A stretch of DNA of 8,805 bases from Acidimicrobiia bacterium (GCA_025456165.1 JALOLI010000077.1:1-8805); one strand, 5' to 3'. Positions 1-5,723 are shown, numbered from the stretch's first letter. Numbers and translations are program-made. Notes: generated from the sequence alone by a model not told the origin.

Positions 1-489
1 TGGCGCGGCGGCACCTACGACCGCTTCGTCATCGGCACCCCGGAACCGGGCAACGAGGCCCAGGTGGTCTACTTCGACCGGAGCGCCCCGTGGGGCTTCG
101 CCGTCAAGGGCGATGAGGTCTTCAGCGCCGACACCGCCGGGGGCCCGGAGATGGTCGAGTTCTTCGAGGAGCCCCTGGTGTTCAGCGGGCTGTCGCTCCC
201 GGACATCGCCTTCGAGGCCGAGGGGATGATCACCCTCGAGTTCGCCGGCGGCGGCGGCCTGACCCAGGGGGTCACCTACCGGCTCGAAGTCCTGGACCTC
301 GGGGGCGACGTGGTGGTTCCGGCCGGCACCCTCGGCCCCACGGTGGAGCTGCTGGCAACCGTCGGCGGCGAGTTGATGGGCGGGGGCACCTTCGCCCTCG
401 GCATGTGGCTCCACCCGGAGCAGTTCCTGGTGAAGATGACCGACGGCCCGGCCTTCGCCCTCATCGAATTGCTGACCCCGTGGGGGTGA
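1..489 (+). CDS. Hypothetical protein, 3' end only (C-terminal 162 residues)
   Basis: The reading frame is open from the first base of the window to a TGA at 487-489, so this is the C-terminal end of a longer protein; the GTG at 64 is internal rather than a start. I do not recognise the family. The visible part has no cysteine, is acidic and glycine-rich, and alternates short hydrophobic stretches with Gly/Pro/Asp turns, which suggests a beta-rich extracytoplasmic domain. No membrane segment is visible in this part. The next gene starts 56 bp downstream in the same direction with its own ribosome binding site, so co-transcription is possible. Codon use is high-GC throughout, like its neighbours. 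That it is coding is well supported; its function is unknown. Confidence 0.7.
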   Translation, partial: WRGGTYDRFVIGTPEPGNEAQVVYFDRSAPWGFAVKGDEVFSADTAGGPEMVEFFEEPLVFSGLSLPDIAFEAEGMITLEFAGGGGLTQGVTYRLEVLDLGGDVVVPAGTLGPTVELLATVGGELMGGGTFALGMWLHPEQFLVKMTDGPAFALIELLTPWG

Positions 490-532
490 ACGCCGCGGGC
501 CCGCCGCCCGGGTGAGGGAGGCGCCAGGGCGG

Positions 533-540
533 AGAGAGGA
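533..540 (+). promoter_or_regulatory. Ribosome binding site for the I42 inhibitor gene
   Basis: A purine-rich GAGAGGA stretch followed by gaaag lies about 5 nt before the GTG at 546. It favours that GTG over the in-frame ATG at 564 as the start codon. Confidence 0.55.
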
Positions 541-545
541 GAAAG

Positions 546-986
546 GTGACGGCCGCAGTGGGGATGTTCAGGAAGATGGAGCGCTGGGCAGCGCCGGTGG
601 CTGCCGTCATCCTGGTGGCCGGTGTGGTCGCTCTGGTCGTGGTCCTGGTCAATCGCGGCGCCGACGGGATCTACCGGCTCGAAGCGGAAGACGACGGCGC
701 GGTGATCGAGATGAAGGTGGGCGAGCAGATCTCCCTCGAACTCGAGGGCAACACCACCACCGGGTACGTCTGGGAGGTCACGGCCATCGACCCGGCGGTG
801 CTGGCCCTGGCAGGAGAGCCCGACTACGCGAACTCCTCCGATGCCGATGGGGCCGGAGGCATCTACACCTACCACTTCGCCGCGGTAGGAACCGGGGAGA
901 CCGCGGTGGTGCTGCAGTACTTCCCTTCCTGGGAGGACCCATCGGACACGGCCGGGAGGTTCACCTTCACGGTGCGAGTGGGCTGA
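546..986 (+). CDS. Membrane-anchored chagasin/I42-family protease inhibitor
   Basis: This is a 146-aa protein. Residues 1-14 are basic, residues about 15-36 form one hydrophobic helix (uncleaved anchor or signal), and a single beta-domain follows. The domain carries the three binding-loop signatures of chagasin-type inhibitors of papain-like cysteine proteases: loop 2 as NTTTGY at 69-74 (family pattern NPTTGY), loop 4 as DGAGG at 101-105, and loop 6 as YFPSWE at 125-130 (family pattern near RPW). Family members block the active-site cleft of C1 peptidases. The altered loop-2 proline and loop-6 arginine could change target range. The anchor should place the domain outside the cell, so it may protect against host, predator or own secreted proteases (inference). 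The upstream gene is 56 bp away on the same strand. No C1 protease is visible in the window. Confidence 0.8.
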   Translation: MTAAVGMFRKMERWAAPVAAVILVAGVVALVVVLVNRGADGIYRLEAEDDGAVIEMKVGEQISLELEGNTTTGYVWEVTAIDPAVLALAGEPDYANSSDADGAGGIYTYHFAAVGTGETAVVLQYFPSWEDPSDTAGRFTFTVRVG

Positions 987-1022
987 GCGCCGCCACCCCC
1001 GGCGGGTAGGGCCCCGGCTTCC

Positions 1023-1028
1023 TACCAT
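1023..1028 (+). promoter_or_regulatory. Probable -10 box of the lut operon (leaderless)
   Basis: TACCAT ends exactly 6 nt before the GTG at 1035, and no Shine-Dalgarno sequence lies between. This fits a transcript that begins at the start codon. No convincing -35 hexamer is visible. Confidence 0.4.
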
Positions 1029-1034
1029 CGCGCC

Positions 1035-1778
1035 GTGGTGCCCAGCCCCGTCACCTTCTTCAGCACTTGCATCGTCGACTCCGTGGCGGGAGCAGTGGGC
1101 CGGGCGGCGGTGCGGGTCCTCGAGCGCCAGGGCTACCAGGTGACCGTGGCCCGCGAGGCGACGTGCTGTGGCCAGCCCGCCTGGAACTCGGGCTTCGCCG
1201 CCGAGGCCGCCCGCGTGGCCCGTACCACCCTCGACGCGCTCGAGGGCGGCGCCGGCCCGGTGTGCCTCCCCTCCGGCAGTTGCGCCACGATGATCAAGGT
1301 CTACTGGGCGCAGATGTTCCGGCTCGCCGGCGACGAGGCGGCGGCGGAGCGGGCGGAACTGCTTGCCGGGCGGGTCGTCGAGTTCAGCGAATTGGCGGCC
1401 CGCGGCCCGGCAGTCGCCGGCCGCCTGGAAGCGCGGGTGGCCTTCCACCGCTCCTGCCACATGACTCGCGAGCTGGGGATCGTCGAGGAGCCGGTGCACC
1501 TGCTCGACGCGCTCGAGGGCTGCTCCCGGGTGACCTGGGCCGACGACCTCTGCTGCGGCTTCGGCGGCACCTTCGCCGTCAAGCAGCCCGAGATCTCGGT
1601 GGCCATGGCCGACGCCAAGATCGACTCGCTGATGGCGGCCGGCGCCGAGATGGTGGTGGGCTGCGACCAGTCGTGCTTGATGCACCTCGAGGGCCGGATG
1701 CGCCGGCGGGGGATCCGGCTCCCGGTGCGGCACCTGGCCCTGGTGCTCGATGCGGCGGCGGGGGGGCCGGGCTCGTGA
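1035..1778 (+). CDS. lutA: LutA/LldE-type (Fe-S)-binding subunit of lactate utilisation complex
   Basis: This 247-aa protein, of normal family length, consists of two cysteine-rich CCG domains as in LutA/LldE and the glycolate/heterodisulfide oxidoreductase families. The first half has C12, the CCGQP motif at 44-48 followed by NSG, and C83. The second half has SCHMTRELG at 140-148, the CCGFGGTF motif at 173-180, and C210/C214 in the CDQSCLMH stretch. These residues are the expected ligands for Fe-S cofactors. With LutB and LutC it forms the cytoplasmic enzyme that oxidises L-lactate to pyruvate. The GTG at 1035 is chosen because a TACCAT -10 box sits 6 nt upstream and no ribosome binding site is present; the GTG at 1038 is a possible alternative. 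Its TGA overlaps the GTG of the next gene, indicating translational coupling. All key cysteines are intact. Confidence 0.9.
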   Translation: MVPSPVTFFSTCIVDSVAGAVGRAAVRVLERQGYQVTVAREATCCGQPAWNSGFAAEAARVARTTLDALEGGAGPVCLPSGSCATMIKVYWAQMFRLAGDEAAAERAELLAGRVVEFSELAARGPAVAGRLEARVAFHRSCHMTRELGIVEEPVHLLDALEGCSRVTWADDLCCGFGGTFAVKQPEISVAMADAKIDSLMAAGAEMVVGCDQSCLMHLEGRMRRRGIRLPVRHLALVLDAAAGGPGS

Positions 1779-3022
1779 GCGGGAAGGCGCTCCGGGAGCG
1801 CGCCGGGCGGGCCGCTGCCGACCCGGCCCTGCGCCGGGCCCTCGCCTTCGCCACCGACCACATGGCGGTCCAGCGGACCAGGGGGATCGACCGCATCGCC
1901 AACTTCGAGGAGTTGCGCCGCAGCGCTCGCGCCGTGCGGGCCGCCACCCTGGCCCGCCTGCCCGACGTCCTCGCCACCCTGACGGATCGGATCGAGGCGG
2001 CCGGGGGCCGGGTGTTCTTCGCCGCCGACGCCGCCGAGGCCTGCCGCTACGTGGTCGAGGTGGCGCAGCGTCGCGGCGCCCGCCGGGTGGCCAAGTCCAA
2101 GTCGATGGTCACCGAGGAGATCGGCCTCAACGCAGCGCTGGCCGCCGCCGGCCTCGAGGTGATGGAGACCGACCTGGGTGAGTGGATCGTCCAGCTACGG
2201 GGAGAGCCGCCCTCGCACATCATCGCTCCGGCGGTCCACCTGAGCCGGGGGCAGGTGGCCGAGTTGTTCCGCCGCCACGGCGGAGAGGGCCTGACCGACG
2301 ACCCCGAGGCCCTCACCGCCTTCGCCCGGCAGCGCCTTCGGGAGGTGTTCCTCTCGGCGGACATCGGCATCAGCGGGGGCAACTTCGCCGTCGCCGAGAC
2401 GGGGACCATCTGCATGGTCACCAACGAGGGCAACGGACGGATGGTCACCTCGCTGCCCCCGGTGCACATCGCCATCGTGGGCCTCGAGAGGGTGGTGGAG
2501 ACCTGGGAGCACCTGGACCTGATGATGTCGCTGCTGGCGCGCTCTTCCACGGGCCAGGATCTGACGGTGTACACCACCATGATCACCGGGCCGCGCCGGG
2601 CGGGGGAGGTCGACGGCCCCGAGGAACTGCACGTGGTGATCGTGGACAACGGCCGGTCCTCCATCCTGGGCGGGCCGTACCGGGGCCCCATCGGGGCGGT
2701 GCTCTCGCCGCTGCTCCAGGGCGGCCCGGCCTGCGACCTGCGCCTGGCCTCCAGCCTGTGCGGGGCCTGCTACGAGGCCTGCCCGGTGATGATCCCCCTG
2801 CAGGACCTGCTGCTCGGCCTGCGCCGCGACGCCGCGCCGCAGGCGGGCCGGGCGGAGCGGGCGCTGTGGGGCCTGTGGTCCCGGGCCTGGAGCCGGCCTC
2901 GCCTGTACCGGGCGACGGCCCGCCTGGCACGCTGGGGCGCGGGCCTGGTCCCGTCGCGCCTGGTGCCGCGGTGGGGCACGGGGCGGGATGTGCCCCGGCC
3001 GCGGCGGCAAGGGAGGCCCTGA
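1775..3022 (+). CDS. lutB: LutB/LldF-type LUD-domain iron-sulfur protein lacking the first 4Fe-4S motif
   Basis: This 415-aa protein starts at a GTG overlapping the lutA stop (GTGA). Recognisable LutB elements are SKSMVTEEIGLN near 107-119, the core GNFAVAETGT near 202-211, TSLPPVHIAIVG near 225-236, ITGPRRAGE near 270, and DGPEELHVVIVDNGR up to 294. Normal LutB then has a CxxCxxCxxxCP cluster motif followed by GGHAYG before the GPIGAVLTPLL stretch. Here SSIL (295-298) runs directly into GGPYRGPIGAV (299-309), so roughly 30 residues holding the first cluster motif are missing without a frameshift. The second motif remains as C329-C332-C336-P, with an extra C320. The C-terminal DUF3390-like part is present but ends early, at GRDVPRP and a basic tail. 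Family LutB is usually about 460-480 aa. Electron transfer may be altered or lost, or the gap may be an assembly deletion. Confidence 0.88.
   Translation: MSGKALRERAGRAAADPALRRALAFATDHMAVQRTRGIDRIANFEELRRSARAVRAATLARLPDVLATLTDRIEAAGGRVFFAADAAEACRYVVEVAQRRGARRVAKSKSMVTEEIGLNAALAAAGLEVMETDLGEWIVQLRGEPPSHIIAPAVHLSRGQVAELFRRHGGEGLTDDPEALTAFARQRLREVFLSADIGISGGNFAVAETGTICMVTNEGNGRMVTSLPPVHIAIVGLERVVETWEHLDLMMSLLARSSTGQDLTVYTTMITGPRRAGEVDGPEELHVVIVDNGRSSILGGPYRGPIGAVLSPLLQGGPACDLRLASSLCGACYEACPVMIPLQDLLLGLRRDAAPQAGRAERALWGLWSRAWSRPRLYRATARLARWGAGLVPSRLVPRWGTGRDVPRPRRQGRP
3011..3016 (+). promoter_or_regulatory. Ribosome binding site of lutC
   Basis: GGGAGG lies 5 nt before the ATG at 3022, inside the end of lutB. 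It supports translational coupling through the TGATG overlap. Confidence 0.6.
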
Positions 3023-3681
3023 TGGAGCGTGCGGCCTTCCTCGCTCGATTGCAGGAAGCCCTGGGCCGTCCCGCCGGGCCGGTGGTGTCGGCCCATCCCG
3101 GCACGCCGGCGGAGGGGCCGGCGGCGGCCGTGTACCGGCGCCCCCTCGACGATCTCGCCGCCGCCTTCACCGAGGAGGCGGGGGCCCTGGGCGTTCAGGT
3201 GCGGCGGGTGGCCCCCGGCGGCGTGCCCGCTTTCCTCGCCGAGGTGGTGGCGGCCCACGGGGTGCGGTCGGCCGTGGTGAGTCGCGACCCGGAAGCGGCC
3301 GGGGCGGCGGCAGCGCTGCAGGCTCTCGGGGTGCGGGTGGACCCCTTCGACGGGCCGGCTACGGCCGCCGCGGCCGACCTGGGAGTGACCGGCGCGGTCT
3401 GCGGTATCGCCGCCACCGGGTCGATCGTGGTGGCCACCGATCGAGCGGGAGGGCGGAGCGCCTCGCTGCTGCCGCCGGTGCACGCCGCCCTGGTGCCCGT
3501 GGGCGCGCTGCTGGCCACCCCGGCCGGCCTCTGGCGCCGCCTGGACCGGGTCTTCCCCGGGGGGCTGTCGTCGCAAGTCGTGGTCATCACCGGCCCCAGC
3601 CGGACCGGCGACATCGAACTGGTGCTGGTGCGGGGCGTGCACGGCCCCGGGCACGTCTGGGTGGGGTTGCTCGAGCAGTAG
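3022..3681 (+). CDS. lutC: LutC/LldG-type LUD-domain subunit of lactate utilisation complex
   Basis: This 219-aa protein has an N-terminal helical segment starting MERAAFLARLQEALGRP and a LUD domain over the C-terminal two thirds. Diagnostic LutC stretches are DLGVTGAVCGIAATGSIVV (about 122-139), SLLPPVHAAL (about 149-158), ITGPSRTGDIE (about 190-200) and GVHGPGHVWV (near 206-215). The acidic residue usual in the family core (AIAETGT) is alanine here (GIAATGS). LutC carries no Fe-S cluster and is required with LutA and LutB for L-lactate oxidation. The ATG overlaps the lutB stop as TGATG and has a GGGAGG ribosome binding site, so it is coupled to lutB. A perfect hairpin follows its TAG at once. 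Length is typical. Confidence 0.9.
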   Translation: MERAAFLARLQEALGRPAGPVVSAHPGTPAEGPAAAVYRRPLDDLAAAFTEEAGALGVQVRRVAPGGVPAFLAEVVAAHGVRSAVVSRDPEAAGAAAALQALGVRVDPFDGPATAAAADLGVTGAVCGIAATGSIVVATDRAGGRSASLLPPVHAALVPVGALLATPAGLWRRLDRVFPGGLSSQVVVITGPSRTGDIELVLVRGVHGPGHVWVGLLEQ

Positions 3682-3682
3682 A

Positions 3683-3710
3683 GAGGCCCCGGGCGATCGC
3701 CCGGGGCCTC
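3683..3710 (+). terminator. Hairpin terminator after lutABC
   Basis: A perfect 28-nt palindrome begins 2 nt after the lutC stop codon. The arms start GAGGCCCCGGGCGA and the centre is GATC. There is no T-run after it, as is common in high-GC genomes. It could act in both directions between these convergent genes. Confidence 0.65.
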
Positions 3711-3763
3711 GGGTGGCGGAAGGCGGCTTCGTTCAGGAGGTACGCGAGTAGGTCCGGCTCAGG

Positions 3764-3798
3764 GCCGGATGCCGCCCGACCGCCGGCCGGCATCCGGC
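3764..3798 (-). terminator. Hairpin after the heliorhodopsin gene
   Basis: An inverted repeat with 11-bp arms (GCCGGATGCCG at 3764-3774 and CGGCATCCGGC at 3788-3798) and a 13-nt loop lies about 30 nt beyond the heliorhodopsin stop on the minus strand. No T-run follows. Confidence 0.5.
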
Positions 3799-3827
3799 GA
3801 GGGGCGGCGGCCTATTGGCGCACCTCC

Positions 3828-4625
3828 TCAGGAGGCCAGCGTGCCGGCGAACACCTGCCAGGCGAGCAGCGACTTGGCGACGAGGCTGAGGAACACGTAG
3901 GCGGTCTCCCCGAAGAGGTAGTCGCGCCACTTCCCGACCTTCTTGTACTGCAGCACCATGTTCACCGCGAACACGTTGAAGAAGATGAAGAGCGAGAAGA
4001 AGATGCCGTAGACGAAGGCGGGCGGCTCGGCCGCCACGCCGGGGCTCCACAGGTACACGGCGATCACGATCCAGGGCACCGCGCCGGCCAGGCAGCCGAA
4101 GATGAACGACATCCAGTTCGGGCGCCCCGGGCTCTCGTAGTGCTCCATGAGCAAGCCGAAGAGGATCATCGTCGCGTTGATGCCGAAGATGGCGGCCAGC
4201 GCCGCGATGTCGGTGATCCCGGGGAGCAGGGCGATCAGCACCACCATGATCGAGGAGCTGAAGGCGTACTCGATCCAGCGGGCGTAGTTGCGCTGGCGTC
4301 GCAGGTTCTTGGCGTACCACTGGTAGATGCCCGGCGAGGCGAGCAGCCAGTGGGCCAGAGCCGAGAGGAACACGAAGGCGGCGACGCCCCAGGCGACGCG
4401 CACCTCGAACAAGGTCCGGATGGTGCGGGGTTCGGGGCCTCCGGGCTGTCCCTCCAGGAAGGTGGCAGTGACGGGCAGGGCGAAGCCGTTGGCCAGGGCC
4501 AGGATGGCCACGCCCTGAACGGCGTGGAAGGCCCCCATGACGACGTTGTACCAGCGGAGGCGGCGCAGGCGGCGTTCGGCGCCGGCGTCACCCGCCGCGA
4601 GGGTGGTGGCTGCTGCAGTGCTCAT
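3828..4625 (-). CDS. Heliorhodopsin (retinal-binding seven-helix membrane protein)
   Basis: This complete 265-aa heliorhodopsin aligns by eye along its whole length with the type member 48C12. Shared landmarks are H34 with the LALANGFALP stretch, H92 in LSALAHWL, RWIEYAFSSS with the Schiff-base counterion E119, AAIFGINATMILFG, FGCLAGAVPWI, FVYGIFFSLFIFFN, QYKKVGKWRDYL, and the terminal LSLVAKSLLAWQ containing the retinal lysine K251. Seven hydrophobic helices are evident. Heliorhodopsins have inverted topology (N-terminus inside) and long photocycles, and are not known to pump ions; their role is debated (signalling, enzyme control, light or oxidative stress). The ATG at 4625 is chosen because the residues after it align with the family and a -35/-10 promoter ends 7 nt before it; a GTG-type start near 4661 would overlap the promoter. 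Convergent with lutABC. No retinal synthesis gene is in the window. Confidence 0.96.
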   Translation of the reverse strand: MSTAAATTLAAGDAGAERRLRRLRWYNVVMGAFHAVQGVAILALANGFALPVTATFLEGQPGGPEPRTIRTLFEVRVAWGVAAFVFLSALAHWLLASPGIYQWYAKNLRRQRNYARWIEYAFSSSIMVVLIALLPGITDIAALAAIFGINATMILFGLLMEHYESPGRPNWMSFIFGCLAGAVPWIVIAVYLWSPGVAAEPPAFVYGIFFSLFIFFNVFAVNMVLQYKKVGKWRDYLFGETAYVFLSLVAKSLLAWQVFAGTLAS

Positions 4626-4632
4626 GGGCCGG

Positions 4633-4661
4633 ACTCTAGGGAGCCGCCTCGGTCCGAACAA
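4633..4661 (-). promoter_or_regulatory. Heliorhodopsin promoter (leaderless)
   Basis: Read on the minus strand, TTGTTC (4661-4656), a 17-bp spacer and TAGAGT (4638-4633) are followed by 7 nt and then the ATG at 4625. Spacing is ideal for a housekeeping sigma factor, and the start site would fall at or next to the A of the start codon, with no room for a ribosome binding site. Confidence 0.6.
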
Positions 4662-4664
4662 CGG

Positions 4665-4698
4665 GGAGGGGCCGCTCCCGAGCAGGAACGGCCCCTCC
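4665..4698 (-). terminator. Hairpin upstream of heliorhodopsin promoter
   Basis: The inverted repeat has 10-bp arms GGAGGGGCCG (4665-4674) and CGGCCCCTCC (4689-4698) and a 14-nt loop. It is the second of two hairpins between the small basic-peptide gene and the heliorhodopsin promoter, probably insulating the two transcription units. Confidence 0.5.
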
Positions 4699-4706
4699 AG
4701 ACGCGA

Positions 4707-4738
4707 TGAGGGGGCCGCTCCGTAGAGAGGCCCCCTCA
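4707..4738 (-). terminator. Hairpin after the small basic-peptide gene
   Basis: The inverted repeat has 10-bp arms TGAGGGGGCC (4707-4716) and GGCCCCCTCA (4729-4738) and a 12-nt loop. It begins 11 nt after the stop of the 32-aa gene on the minus strand. Its left arm and loop resemble those of the neighbouring hairpin (both read GAGGGG(G)CCGCTCC), so the pair may have arisen by local duplication. Confidence 0.55.
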
Positions 4739-4749
4739 GTACGGCTCAG

Positions 4750-4848
4750 CTACTTCTTCTTCGCGGGAGCCTTCTTGGCCGGAGCCTTCTTCGCGGGAGC
4801 GGCCTTCTTGGCCGGAGCCTTCTTGGCGGGGGCCTTCTTCGCAGGCAT
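4750..4848 (-). CDS. 32-residue APAKK-repeat basic peptide (histone H1-tail-like)
   Basis: This complete small gene encodes 32 residues: an initial MPAKK, then APAKK units with one extra alanine in the middle, ending in KKK. There are 13 lysines and no acidic residue. The composition matches the lysine/alanine/proline tails of histone H1-like proteins and of actinobacterial HU (HupB), but no folded DNA-binding domain is attached. A role in binding DNA, RNA or another polyanion is inference. The ATG at 4848 is preceded by GAAAGGGAATT, giving an AAGGGA ribosome binding site about 4 nt away, and two hairpins follow the TAG. A longer open frame upstream (to 5124) has no such site and different composition, so the short start is preferred. 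The gene is divergent from the LuxR-type regulator and lies upstream of, and in the same direction as, the heliorhodopsin. Confidence 0.75.
   Translation of the reverse strand: MPAKKAPAKKAPAKKAAPAKKAPAKKAPAKKK
4753..4845 (-). repeat. 15-bp tandem repeat encoding PAKKA units
   Basis: Six near-identical 15-bp units (variants of gcc aag aag gct ccg on the minus strand), with one 3-bp insertion after the third, make up almost the whole small gene. Differences between units are mostly synonymous (gcg/gcc, gct/gcc, ccc/ccg), so selection has probably kept the peptide. Confidence 0.7.
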
Positions 4849-5123
4849 AATTCCCTTTCTCGGCCCGGTCGTCCGGGCGCATTCGGTACCTTCGCGACGG
4901 CCGAAGCCATCTCGATGTGTCCCATTCAAGTAAGGGGCGCGATGGTGGTCCGTGACGCGCGGCGTTAGTGGTCCGTCTTTCTCGTGGCGGGGTACTGCCA
5001 GCCATATCCTGGGTGCTCGTCGTGCCACAATATGGCAGCCAGGAATCTGGCAGGTCCTTCGACTCAGCGCGCCGGGGGGTCGCCGGGCTGCACAAGCGCG
5101 CTGGGGCGCGTACGCTTGCGTCA
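4849..5123. promoter_or_regulatory. Divergent intergenic regulatory region
   Basis: This 275-bp gene-free stretch separates the small basic-peptide gene (-) from the LuxR-type regulator (+), so it must hold both promoters. It is less GC-rich than its surroundings around 4915-5050. It contains a direct repeat GTGGTCCGT at 4945-4953 and 4968-4976 (23 bp apart, about two helical turns) and an inverted repeat GCCATAT (5001-5007) / ATATGGC (5030-5036). A TACGCT -10 box for the regulator is at 5111-5116. I could not pick a convincing promoter for the minus-strand gene. Confidence 0.5.
5111..5116 (+). promoter_or_regulatory. -10 box of the LuxR-type regulator (leaderless)
   Basis: TACGCT is followed by exactly 7 nt and then the ATG at 5124, with no ribosome binding site between. 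CTGCAC at 5088-5093 is at the right distance (17-bp spacer) for a weak -35 element. Confidence 0.5.
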
Positions 5124-5720
5124 ATGGACGGCGAAACGCTCGCGATCCGGGTGGTCGAAGAAGCGGCAGCGTACCGCCGCGGCCTCGAGGAGAGCTTCGT
5201 GGGGGCCGGCCATCGGGTGGCCGGTGAGGAAGAGGCAGCGGATCTGGTGCTGGTGTCGTGGCGGAGCAGCGCGGATTGCGCCCGCCTCGAATCGTGGGCG
5301 GCGCGAGCGCGGGTGCTGGCGCTGGTCGCCCCGGGAGACGCCGAGACCGTGGCCCACGCGCTGCATCACGGCGCGGTGGCGGCGGTGGAGTGGCGGGCCG
5401 AGACGGCGCGCATCGTCGAGGTTGCCGAAGCCGCGGCCAGAGGCGATGCCCTGCTCCCCTCCGACACTGCCCGTGGCCTGCCCGGCACCGGAGGGGACCC
5501 CCACGCCGAGAGGCCCTTCGTGGATGAAGAGGAAGCCGAGTGGCTCGACGCCCTGGCGCGCGGGGCCACGGTGGTGGGCCTGGCCGACGACTACGGGTAC
5601 TCGGAGCGGGTCATGTTCCGGCGGCTGCGCGACCTCTACGAGCGGCTGGGGGCCTCGAACCGCTCAGAGGCGCTGATCAACGCCGTCCGGTTCGGTTTGC
5701 TGCACAACGGCGGCGACTGA
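5124..5720 (+). CDS. LuxR-family regulator with degenerate receiver domain
   Basis: This 198-aa protein has the response-regulator layout. Residues 6-120 are receiver-like, opening [18 protein letters not shown] where a normal receiver has an acidic pocket such as VLxDDHPLxRxGL, with a second strand DLVLVSW at 40-46. The phospho-acceptor aspartate position is occupied by serine/tryptophan, so phosphorylation is unlikely. A LuxR/GerE-like helix-turn-helix spans about 132-190: [12 protein letters not shown], then [31 protein letters not shown] and [13 protein letters not shown]. The family pattern ELEVLxLLAxG...IAxxLxxSxxTVxxHLxxIxxKLG is clear, but the usual TVK/H in the recognition helix is VMFRRL. 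The regulator may be constitutive or ligand-driven. The ATG at 5124 is chosen because a TACGCT -10 box lies 7 nt upstream; longer starts would overlap it. It is divergent from the small basic-peptide gene, and its target is unknown. Confidence 0.82.
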   Translation: MDGETLAIRVVEEAAAYRRGLEESFVGAGHRVAGEEEAADLVLVSWRSSADCARLESWAARARVLALVAPGDAETVAHALHHGAVAAVEWRAETARIVEVAEAAARGDALLPSDTARGLPGTGGDPHAERPFVDEEEAEWLDALARGATVVGLADDYGYSERVMFRRLRDLYERLGASNRSEALINAVRFGLLHNGGD

Positions 5721-5723
5721 GCG

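Noticed and set aside
495..504. Palindrome GCGGGCCCGC after the first gene as a terminator
   Set aside because: It is too short, with no loop, and such GC palindromes are common by chance at this composition.
276..1733. 485-codon open frame on the minus strand opposite the inhibitor and lutA
   Set aside because: His/Arg/Gly-rich shadow frame antisense to lutA and the I42 gene; no domain or ribosome binding site supports it.
4626..4661. Heliorhodopsin start 12 codons further upstream (4661)
   Set aside because: The extra residues (basic, proline-rich) overlap the -35/-10 promoter and are not part of the family alignment.
2988..4709. Very long open frame on the plus strand running across lutC and opposite the heliorhodopsin gene
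   Set aside because: It overlaps two well-supported genes, has low-complexity Arg/Gly/Ala composition typical of shadow frames in high-GC DNA, and matches nothing recognisable.
3678..4734. 13-bp direct repeat GTAGAGAGGCCCC at 3678-3690 and 4722-4734 flanking the heliorhodopsin gene, as a possible insertion or recombination footprint
   Set aside because: Both copies lie in terminator stems of similar GC-rich make-up, and one exact 13-mer match is expected by chance in a biased 8.8-kb sequence; no integrase or target duplication is seen.
4968..5123. Longer start for the LuxR-type regulator at 4968
   Set aside because: It would include the TACGCT -10 box and the intergenic repeats, and the receiver-like domain begins right after the ATG at 5124.
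4849..5124. N-terminal extension of the small basic-peptide gene to a start at 5124 or 5095
   Set aside because: The extension has unrelated composition, crosses the regulator's promoter, and the ATG at 4848 has a good ribosome binding site.
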